Origin: an uncultured Gemmatimonadota bacterium
Lineage (GTDB): Bacteria; Gemmatimonadota; Gemmatimonadetes; Gemmatimonadales; GWC2-71-9
DNA length: 21,997 nucleotides
Assembly: GCA_946887295.1 (NCBI GenBank)
Contig: CAMPKP010000046.1
Coordinates: forward strand, 1-21,997
Direction of reading: 5' to 3'
Shown: positions 16,021-21,997 of the stretch, in pieces
Layout: each line of letters opens with the position of its first letter
How positions within the stretch are numbered: position 1 is the first letter of the stretch
The notes under the pieces: model-generated
The model's database searches: none
What the model was told of the DNA's origin: nothing
What the model saw: the letters and a program-made list of their open reading frames with translations, nothing else
Position numbers and translations under genes: made by a program

Positions 16021-16383
16021 TCAGCCCAGGACGCGCTGCACCGCCTCGAGCACGCGAGAGGGCTGGAAGGGTTTGACCACGAAGTCCTTGGCCCCCGCCT
16101 GGATGGCCTCGACCACCAGGGCCTGCTGCCCCATCGCGCTGCACATCAAGATCTTCGCGTCGGGATCGGTCTTGCAGATCTCCCGCACCGCCTCGATGCC
16201 CCCCATGTCGGGCATCACGATGTCCATGGTGACGAGATCGGGCTTGAGCTGGCGGTACTTGTCGACCGCCTGCACGCCGGACTCGGCCTCGCCCACGACC
16301 TCGAACCCGGCCTGGGTGAGGATGTCGCTGATCATCGTGCGCATGAAGATGGCATCGTCGCAGACGAGGACGGTGTGACTCAC
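16021..16383 (-). CDS. cheY: CheY, single-domain chemotaxis response regulator
   Basis: This 120-aa receiver-only protein is phosphorylated by CheA. Key residues: acidic pair D9/D10 in VLVCDDAIFMR, phospho-acceptor D54 in VTMDIVMPDMGG, switch Ser S82 in ILMCSAMGQQ and K104 in DFVVKPFQ. No output domain is attached. The start is GTG 16383, with GGAGGAG 5 nt upstream; reading further upstream gives a non-receiver sequence that runs antiparallel-like through cheW in another frame, so the longer open frame is rejected. Its output target is not in the window. The dedicated phosphatase is probably CheC at 13532-14149. Confidence 0.95.
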   Translation of the reverse strand: MSHTVLVCDDAIFMRTMISDILTQAGFEVVGEAESGVQAVDKYRQLKPDLVTMDIVMPDMGGIEAVREICKTDPDAKILMCSAMGQQALVVEAIQAGAKDFVVKPFQPSRVLEAVQRVLG

Positions 16384-16448
16384 GACAGCTCCTCCGGGGT
16401 ACAGGACAGCGGGCGGCGGGGGGCGGCTGCTGCGGTGTGCTCCCCCGT
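16384..16448 (-). other. 65-bp cheW-cheY spacer, longest intergenic gap in the window
   Basis: This is the only gap over 8 bp. It is C/G-rich; a weak CGGGGG/CCCCCG pairing with a long loop is possible, but no U tract follows, so it is not an intrinsic terminator. I see no clear -35/-10 pair. It does contain the cheY ribosome-binding site. If an internal promoter exists between the housekeeping genes and the che genes it would be here or within the cheW/rluD coding sequence. Confidence 0.6.
16389..16395 (-). promoter_or_regulatory. strong Shine-Dalgarno deciding the GTG start of cheY
   Basis: The minus strand reads GGAGGAG, then a 5-nt spacer, then GTG 16383. This supports GTG instead of any upstream codon as the start of the 120-aa CheY. 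Confidence 0.82.
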
Positions 16449-16886
16449 CTAGGCGCCGATGATCGGCTCGAACAGCCGGTCGATGTCGAGCAGAATGAAG
16501 TGCTGGCCGTCCCGCAGCCCCACCGCCCGGACGAGCCGGGGGTCTACGCCGGGGAGATCCGCCCGCTGGGCCACCGACTGCTCCGGGACCTCGAGGAAAT
16601 CCAGCACCTGCCCGACCCCGAGCCCGTACCGGCGGCCCCCCACTTCCACGAGCACGATCGCCCCCTCGTCGTCGGCCCGCCGCTCCTGCTGCAGGAGCAC
16701 GTGGCCGTCGAGCACGGTGAGCAGTGTGCCGCGGACGTTGACCAGACCTTCGATCGCCTGCGCGACACCCGGAATTCTGGTGGCCGGCAGGCGCGGCAGG
16801 ATCTCCCGCACGATCCCTGCCGGGGCCGCGCAAATAAGCGCACCGATCCGAAAGATGACGGCGTGGAGCGTCTTCGAATTAGCCAT
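16449..16886 (-). CDS. cheW: CheW-type coupling protein (145 aa), first gene of the che block
   Basis: A CheW domain spans residues 7-140: HAVIFRIGALICAAPAGIVREIL, IEGLVNVRGTLLTVLDGHVLL (matching the family's G-x-x-N-x-R-G-x-x-x-x-V-x-D region), IVLVEVGGRRYGLGVGQVLDFL and VGLRDGQHFILLDIDRLF. It links CheA, encoded two genes downstream, with receptors. ATG 16886 lies 8 bp inside the rluD reading frame, just before the rluD stop. This is the boundary between the housekeeping and signalling genes. Normal family length; no fused domains. Confidence 0.92.
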   Translation of the reverse strand: MANSKTLHAVIFRIGALICAAPAGIVREILPRLPATRIPGVAQAIEGLVNVRGTLLTVLDGHVLLQQERRADDEGAIVLVEVGGRRYGLGVGQVLDFLEVPEQSVAQRADLPGVDPRLVRAVGLRDGQHFILLDIDRLFEPIIGA

Positions 16887-17892
16887 CTCTATTATGGAAA
16901 AGAAGATAGCTCAGGGGTTCCGGGTGAGCAACAACTTCTCTCCCCCCCGCCACGAGCAGCGCCTCACGCAGATCGGCGGGCCATTCGGCTCGAAATTCCA
17001 GCGGCTCCCCGGTCGCCGGGTGGCGGAATGCCAGACCGGCCGCGTGAAGCGCCTGCCTCGGCGTGGCCCGCTCCAGCGCCTCGGCGTCCCGCCGGGCCGC
17101 CCCCGAGACCCGCCGGCTCCCTCCGCCCGCATAGGTCGGATCGCCGACGATCGGGTGGCCGATGTGCTCCAGGTGCACCCGGATCTGGTGGGTCCGCCCG
17201 GAATGGAGCTCGAGCCTCAGCAGGTCGGCCACGCCGAAGCGGGCGACGACGTAGGCGTCGGTGCGGGCCTTCCGCCCCTCGGGTGCGATCGCCATGCGCT
17301 TCCGGTCCACGGGATGTCGGGCGATCGGCGCCTCGATGACGGTCGGGCTCGCTCCCAGGTGCCCCCAGGCGAGCGCTGCGTAGGTGCGGCGCACCCGCCG
17401 GGCCGCGATCGCCGCGCCTAGCCGGCGGTGAGCCAGATCGGTCTTGGCCACGACCATCAGTCCCGAGGTGTCGCGGTCGAGGCGGTGGACCACGCCGGGC
17501 CGGCCCTCCGCGCCTCCGGCCAGAGTCGTGCCGCGCGCGACGAGGGCGTTCACCAGGGTGTCGTCCCAGTGACCCGGCGCGGGATGGACCACGAGGCCGG
17601 CCGGCTTGTCGATGATGGCGAGGTGCTCGTCCTCGTAGACGACGGCGAGGGGAATAGAGGCCGGGCGGAGCGTGCGGGGCGCCTGGTGCTCGGGGACCTG
17701 AACCACGATCCGGTCCCCGCGAGTGAGCGTCCGTGACGCCCGGGCGGGCTTGCCGCCCACGGTGACGGCCTTGTCGGCGACGAGCCGGGCGGCCTGGGTT
17801 CGGGAGAGACCGAGCTGGTCCGCCAGGAAGCGGTCGAGGCGCTCGGTCTCGGATGGGACGACGGTGAACTCGATCCGGGCGCCCGGCGTCAC
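16879..17892 (-). CDS. rluD: RluA/RluD-family 23S rRNA pseudouridine synthase
   Basis: The 337-aa enzyme converts specific uridines of structured RNA to pseudouridine; S4-containing members with this architecture act on 23S rRNA. An S4 RNA-binding domain covers residues 16-75 (RLDRFLADQLGLSRTQAARLV), and the catalytic domain covers about 83-315. The signature HRLDRDTSGLMVVAK has catalytic D139; further landmarks are RRTYAALAWGH, the RTHQIRVHLEHIGHPIVGDP stretch, and LHAAGLAFRHPATGEP near the C terminus. It starts at GTG 17892 in a GTGA overlap with lspA, and the lspA-rluD order is common in bacteria. The exact target uridines cannot be read from sequence. Confidence 0.94.
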   Translation of the reverse strand: MTPGARIEFTVVPSETERLDRFLADQLGLSRTQAARLVADKAVTVGGKPARASRTLTRGDRIVVQVPEHQAPRTLRPASIPLAVVYEDEHLAIIDKPAGLVVHPAPGHWDDTLVNALVARGTTLAGGAEGRPGVVHRLDRDTSGLMVVAKTDLAHRRLGAAIAARRVRRTYAALAWGHLGASPTVIEAPIARHPVDRKRMAIAPEGRKARTDAYVVARFGVADLLRLELHSGRTHQIRVHLEHIGHPIVGDPTYAGGGSRRVSGAARRDAEALERATPRQALHAAGLAFRHPATGEPLEFRAEWPADLREALLVAGGREVVAHPEPLSYLLFHNRDG

Positions 17893-18416
17893 GCCGCCGA
17901 CGCCGACTCCGGCTCCGCGCGTCGGGAATCCTCACGCCACATCGAGATCACCAGCGCGATCGCGCCGCAGCTCACGGCGATGTCGGCCAGGTTGAAGGTC
18001 GGCCAGCGCAGCGCGCCGATCCCCACGTCGAGGAAGTCCACCACCCCGCGATCGCTGCGGATGCGGTCGATCAGGTTGCCGGCCGCCCCCCCGGCGACGA
18101 GGCCCAGCGCCAGCTGCCGGAACGCGTCGCCCAGCGGGCTGGTGCGCGACATCCGGTGCAGGACGAAGACGGCCACGATCGCGACCGTCAGAAAGATCCA
18201 GCGGGAGTACGGGCCGAGATGCAGGCCGAACGCGGCCCCCTGGTTGTAGACCAGCCGAAGCTGGAACCAGTCGCCCAGGACCGCGATCCCCGGCGTGCGG
18301 AGGAGCGTCGCCTCGGCGACGATCTTGGTGACCAGGTCGAGCACCACGACCATGGTCGCCGCGGCCCAGAAGATCCAGCGCTCCGGACCGGCGGCGGACT
18401 CAGCGGCGCTTCCCAT
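17889..18416 (-). CDS. lspA: lipoprotein signal peptidase (signal peptidase II)
   Basis: This 175-aa inner-membrane aspartyl protease cleaves the signal peptide from prolipoproteins after lipidation. There are four hydrophobic segments (about 13-33, 72-88, 100-114, 140-159). Conserved motifs: D27 in VLDLVTK, VYNQGAAFGL with N58, GGAAGNLIDRI (N114, R118), catalytic D127 in GVVDF and catalytic D145 in FNLADIAVS. I start it at ATG 18416, which has AAGGAG and GAGG stretches just upstream, not at an earlier in-frame codon at 18455 that would add 13 basic residues and lengthen the overlap. It overlaps the DksA-type gene by 17 bp and rluD by 4 bp. Confidence 0.95.
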   Translation of the reverse strand: MGSAAESAAGPERWIFWAAATMVVVLDLVTKIVAEATLLRTPGIAVLGDWFQLRLVYNQGAAFGLHLGPYSRWIFLTVAIVAVFVLHRMSRTSPLGDAFRQLALGLVAGGAAGNLIDRIRSDRGVVDFLDVGIGALRWPTFNLADIAVSCGAIALVISMWREDSRRAEPESASAA

Positions 18417-18783
18417 CTTCCTCTTTCTCCTTGCAGGTGATGCAGAGGCGCGCATGGGGGAGCGCGTCGAGACGCTCGAAATTGATCTCCTGGCCGCACT
18501 GGTGACAGTGCCCGAATTTCTCGGGCGTGCCGTAGAGGCGCCGGAGCGCCTCGTTCACGTGCCAGAGATAGCGCCCCTCCTGCGAGGCGAAGAGGAACTG
18601 CTTCTCCCGCTCCATGGCGTCGGTGCCCTGGTCCGCCATGTGGAACGAGTAGGAGGACAGGTCACCGTCCGAAGACTGCAGGGTGGCGTTGAAGGACTCG
18701 TCGTAGTAGCCCAGCTCCTTCATCACGCGCGCACGCTCTTCGAGAAGGCGCTTCTCCAGATGTGACAGCTGCTTCTTGTTCAT
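18400..18783 (-). CDS. DksA/TraR-family C4 zinc finger protein
   Basis: This 127-aa protein has a helical N-terminal two-thirds and a C-terminal zinc finger with four cysteines (C93, C96, C114, C117). The coiled-coil tip region has ADQGTDAMEREK, with D51 and D55 in the place of the acidic tip of DksA, followed by the family's usual Glu-Arg-Glu. DksA proteins bind the RNA polymerase secondary channel and, with ppGpp, alter promoter choice; shorter relatives of this type are often encoded next to ileS and lspA. ATG 18783 overlaps the ileS stop by 4 bp (ATGA). It is shorter than E. coli DksA (151 aa), so I do not assign the symbol. Confidence 0.92.
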   Translation of the reverse strand: MNKKQLSHLEKRLLEERARVMKELGYYDESFNATLQSSDGDLSSYSFHMADQGTDAMEREKQFLFASQEGRYLWHVNEALRRLYGTPEKFGHCHQCGQEINFERLDALPHARLCITCKEKEEDGKRR

Positions 18784-21700
18784 TCCCCGTCCCTGGGTTG
18801 CGGACCGGTCCCGTTGCGACCGTCCAGGTATCGTTGCACTCCCACCATCACTCCATGCCCTTCGATGTCGACCTGCTGCTCCAGGTCGGGCGTCGGCGCC
18901 CGGCTGCCCAGCTCCAGCCGCCGGGCGAGCGTCTCTCCCTGAATGAACTCCGCGTGCCCGCGGACCGCCTCGAGCACCGGGTCGTCGGCCGAGATCCAGA
19001 GGCCGATCCGGTCGGTGTAGACGTAGCCGGCCTCCTTCCGGAGCCGCTGCACCCGGTTCACCACCTCGCGCGCGAGCCCTTCCTCGCGGAGCGTCTCGTC
19101 GAGCCGCGGGTCGAGCGCCGCGACATAAGGGCCGTCGCTCGCCACCAGCCAGTCGCTCGCCACGTCGCGCTCCACCACGATGTCCTCGGGGAGGAAGGTC
19201 ACGGGCTCGCCTTCGACGTCCAGCGTGGCGGTGACACCGCGCTCGAGGCCACGCAGCTGCTCGGCGTCGAGCTGCGTGGCGGCCGCCGCGACGGCGGGCG
19301 TCCGCTTGCCGTAGCGCTTCCCCAGCGAGCGGAAGTTCGGCTTGGCCCTGAGCCGCACCAGCTCGGTGTCCGACGCGACCACCTCTACGGCCTTGACGTT
19401 CACCTCGACGCGCAGCAGCTCCAGCAGCTCCTCCAGCGCGGGGCCGCGCGCCGCCGGCGGCACCGCGACCTGCATGCGGGCGAGCGGCTGCCGGACCCGG
19501 AGCCCGCGCTCTTCGCGAGCCGCCCGCGCCAGGGAGGCGAGCCGGCGCACCGCCTCCATGGCGGCCTCCACCGCCTCATCCCGGCGGCCCGAGGACTCGG
19601 GAAACCGGGCGAGGTGGACCGAAGTTCCCACCAGCGCGCGATGGAGCCAGTCGCTCAGGAAGGGCGCGGCCGGCGCCAGCATCCTGGCCACGGCGACCAG
19701 CGCCTCGTGCAGGGTGGCGAGGGCGGCGGGATCCGCCGCGGCGTCCACCGCCCAGAAGCGGGGCCGGTTGACCCGGACGTACCAGTTGGACAGCTCGTCC
19801 ACGAATCCGATCAGGGTTCTGACGCCCGCGGTCGGGTCGTAGCCGCTCCACGCCGCGTGCACCGCCTCGACGGTGGCGTCCAGCCGGCTGAGCAGCCAGC
19901 GGTCCACCAGGGGGCGCGTCTCCGGCACGGGCGCGGCCGCCGGCGTCCAATCCTCCGCGTAGTCGGCGAAGAACTTGTAGGTGTTGCGCAGCTGGTTGAC
20001 GAAGCCGCGCGCCACCTCGCCGATCGCCTCCTGATCGAAGCGCTTGGGCAGCCAGACCTGGCTCGAGGCGAGCAGGTAGAGCCGGACGGTGTCGGCGCCG
20101 AACGTCCGGATCATGTCCCACGGGTCCACCACGTTGCCGCGGGTCTTCGACATCTTCTGGCCCGCGGCGTCGAGCACGAGGCCGTTGACGATGACGTGGC
20201 GGTACGCCGGGCTGTCGAAGGCGGCCGTCGCGATCGCGAGCAGAGAGTAGAACCAGCCGCGGGTCTGATCCAGCCCTTCGCAGATGAAGTCGGCCGGGAA
20301 GTGCCGGGCGAATTCCCGCTGGTGCTCGAAGGGATAGTGCCACTGCGCGTACGGCATGGCGCCGGAGTCGAACCAGGCATCGATCACCTCGGGGGTGCGT
20401 CGCATGGTGCCGCCGCAGCCGCACTTCCACGTGATCTCGTCGATGAACGGCTTGTGCGGATCGAAGCCGGCGGGAAGCGGGCGGCCCGACAGCTCCTCCA
20501 GTTGGGCGTAGCTGCCGACGACTTCGACGTGCGAGGCGTCGGCCTCGCAGACCCAGACCGGCAGCGGCGTGCCCCAGTAGCGGTCCCGGGAGAGCGCCCA
20601 GTCCACGTTGTTCTCCAGCCATTCACCGAAGCGTCCGGCGCCGACCTCGGGCGGATGCCAGTCCACCTCGCGGTTGAACTCCAGCATCCGCTGCTTCACC
20701 GCGGACGTGCGCACGAACCAGGAGTCGCGGGCGTAGTAGATCAGCGGGCTGGAGCACCGCCAGCAGTGGGGATAGCTGTGGCTGTAGGGCTCGGTCAGGT
20801 GCCAGCGCCCTTCGCGCTTGAGCCGCTGGATGATGAGGTCGTTGGTCTCCTTGTCGGTGACCAGGCGGCCCTCGATCTCCGGCCACGAGGTGCCGGTGAA
20901 GGTGCCGTCGGCGCCCACCGGGCGAACCAGCGCCAGTCCGTGCTCGATGCCCGCCTGGTAGTCGTCGGCGCCGAATGCGGGCGCCATGTGCACCAGGCCG
21001 GTCCCGTCGTCCGCGGTGACGAACTCGCCCGGAACCACGATCCGCGCCGCCCTGTCGGCCGGCAGCGGCACGACCTCGAGCGGCCGCACGTAGCGCAGTC
21101 CGACCAGCTCGCTGCCGGGGAATACCCGCCGGGCACCGAGCTCGGCGAACGTGGGCGCGCCCTTGTTCGCGCCGCTGGGGAGCCCGGCGCGCGCGGTCGC
21201 CAGGATCAGCCGGCGACCCGCCACCTCGTACTCCCCGTACTCGAGCTCGGGATGGACCGCGACCGCGACGTTGGAGACCAGGGTCCACGGCGTCGTGGTC
21301 CACACCAGGAGCTCGCGGCCGGAGCCGTCGTCCAGCGGAAAGGTGACGTAGATCGAGTTGGTGCTGACGTCCTCGTAGCCCTGCGCGAGCTCGTGGCTCG
21401 AGAGCACCGTCCCGCAGCGGGGGCAGTAGGGCAGCACCCGATGGCCCCGGTACAGCAGGTCGCGCTGGTGCAGGCGAGCCAGCAGCCACCACACCGTCTC
21501 GATGTAGTCGTTGCTGCAGGTGACGTAGGGATGCTCGTAGTCGAGCCAGTAGGCGATCCGGTCGGAGAGCGCCTCCCACTCCTCCTGATACTTGAACACG
21601 CTCTGCCGGGCGCGCTCGTTGAACTCGCGCACGCCGAAGGCCTCGATGGCCTTCTTGCCGTTGAGCTTCAGCTCCTTCTCGACCTCGATCTCGACCGGAA

Positions 21701-21997
21701 GGCCGTGGGTATCCCACCCCGCGATGCGGGTGACCGATTTCCCCTGCATCGCCTGGAAGCGACAGACCAGGTCCTTGATGGTGCGCGCGAAGACGTGGTG
21801 GATGCCGGGGCGGCCGTTGGCGGTCGGCGGGCCCTCGTAGAAGACGAACGGCGGACCGTCGCCATTGGCCTCGAGCGTCTGGTGGAAGAGGTCCTCCTCC
21901 TTCCAGAGCGCGTGCTGCCGCCGCTCGAGGTCGTCGGCGCCGACATCGGGCAGGGAAGGAAAGGCCTTCAGGTAAGTCGCTCCACCAGGGTCGGGAG
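18780..21997 (-). CDS. ileS: isoleucyl-tRNA synthetase, type 2 (IleS2-like), 5' end beyond window
   Basis: The 1071 codons visible are nearly the whole enzyme; only a few N-terminal residues are missing, since the frame stays open to the right edge. It charges tRNA-Ile. In visible numbering: FVFYEGPPTANGRPGIHHV (50-68), AGWDTHGLPVEIEVEKEL, the CP1 editing domain with LLVWTTTPWTLVSN and GTGLVHMAPAFGADDY, a YCPRCG zinc-type knot, DWALSRDRYWGTPLPVW, WKCGCGG, DAWFDSGAMPYAQWHYPF, the KMSKT loop (20142-20156) and a long anticodon-binding C-terminal part. Length and the GWDTHGLPVE-x-E-x-E-K-x-L stretch point to the type-2 (eukaryote-like) group. The class I signature reads GIHH, not HIGH. It is the first gene seen in the run. 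Confidence 0.96.
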   Translation of the reverse strand, partial: PDPGGATYLKAFPSLPDVGADDLERRQHALWKEEDLFHQTLEANGDGPPFVFYEGPPTANGRPGIHHVFARTIKDLVCRFQAMQGKSVTRIAGWDTHGLPVEIEVEKELKLNGKKAIEAFGVREFNERARQSVFKYQEEWEALSDRIAYWLDYEHPYVTCSNDYIETVWWLLARLHQRDLLYRGHRVLPYCPRCGTVLSSHELAQGYEDVSTNSIYVTFPLDDGSGRELLVWTTTPWTLVSNVAVAVHPELEYGEYEVAGRRLILATARAGLPSGANKGAPTFAELGARRVFPGSELVGLRYVRPLEVVPLPADRAARIVVPGEFVTADDGTGLVHMAPAFGADDYQAGIEHGLALVRPVGADGTFTGTSWPEIEGRLVTDKETNDLIIQRLKREGRWHLTEPYSHSYPHCWRCSSPLIYYARDSWFVRTSAVKQRMLEFNREVDWHPPEVGAGRFGEWLENNVDWALSRDRYWGTPLPVWVCEADASHVEVVGSYAQLEELSGRPLPAGFDPHKPFIDEITWKCGCGGTMRRTPEVIDAWFDSGAMPYAQWHYPFEHQREFARHFPADFICEGLDQTRGWFYSLLAIATAAFDSPAYRHVIVNGLVLDAAGQKMSKTRGNVVDPWDMIRTFGADTVRLYLLASSQVWLPKRFDQEAIGEVARGFVNQLRNTYKFFADYAEDWTPAAAPVPETRPLVDRWLLSRLDATVEAVHAAWSGYDPTAGVRTLIGFVDELSNWYVRVNRPRFWAVDAAADPAALATLHEALVAVARMLAPAAPFLSDWLHRALVGTSVHLARFPESSGRRDEAVEAAMEAVRRLASLARAAREERGLRVRQPLARMQVAVPPAARGPALEELLELLRVEVNVKAVEVVASDTELVRLRAKPNFRSLGKRYGKRTPAVAAAATQLDAEQLRGLERGVTATLDVEGEPVTFLPEDIVVERDVASDWLVASDGPYVAALDPRLDETLREEGLAREVVNRVQRLRKEAGYVYTDRIGLWISADDPVLEAVRGHAEFIQGETLARRLELGSRAPTPDLEQQVDIEGHGVMVGVQRYLDGRNGTGPQPRDGE
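21795..21806 (-). other. altered class I signature motif (GIHH) in IleRS
   Basis: The minus strand codes Gly-Ile-His-His in the position of the His-x-Gly-His ATP-binding signature, directly after ANGRP. The first and third residues of the motif are thus exchanged (GXHH). I checked the codons GGC ATC CAC CAC individually. Confidence 0.9.

Noticed and set aside
16384..16448. Terminator or internal promoter in the cheW-cheY gap
   Set aside because: The possible GC stem has a long loop and no following U tract, and I cannot find a convincing -35/-10 pair.

Overview
The window is one uninterrupted, very GC-rich block in which all 22 genes lie on the minus strand and read right to left. Twenty are complete and the two at the edges are cut. 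Of the 21 gene junctions, only one has a spacer over 8 bp; the rest overlap (typically ATGA or GTGA stop/start overlaps) or abut. No stretch without a gene exceeds about 65 bp. I see no tRNA, rRNA, CRISPR, insertion sequence or terminator. The promoter must lie beyond the right edge. GC content, LspA, a DksA-type zinc finger protein, an MglA-type GTPase and the abundance of DUF4388 (PATAN) and TPR proteins suggest a Gram-negative-type bacterium from a deltaproteobacterial, myxobacterial, Rokubacteria or NC10-like lineage. This placement is inference only.

The right end (about 16.9-22.0 kb) is housekeeping: type-2 isoleucyl-tRNA synthetase, a DksA/TraR zinc finger protein, signal peptidase II and an RluD-type pseudouridine synthase. 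The rest is a signalling locus. First come CheW, CheY, CheA and CheC (13.5-16.9 kb). Then comes a polarity-type block (3.8-13.5 kb): a 903-aa TPR protein, a DUF4388+TPR protein, a TPR+roadblock fusion, two small roadblock (MglB-like) proteins, an MglA-type GTPase, a protein with two tandem DnaA-like AAA+ modules, and a second DUF4388+TPR protein. Last come CheR, CheD, CheB, two more CheW proteins and the start of a TPR protein.

Together these make an almost complete chemosensory core: CheA kinase, CheY, CheB/CheR/CheD receptor adaptation and the CheC phosphatase. It surrounds a small-GTPase polarity module and is transcribed with it. No receptor (MCP) and no flagellar or pilus structural gene is present, so the output is unknown; by analogy with Myxococcus MglA/MglB/Frz it may be surface motility or pilus polarity. 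The most unusual element is the tandem DnaA-like protein, which keeps the nucleotide-binding motifs in both modules but lacks the DnaA-box-binding domain. A second point of interest is that the IleRS signature motif is GIHH instead of HIGH.
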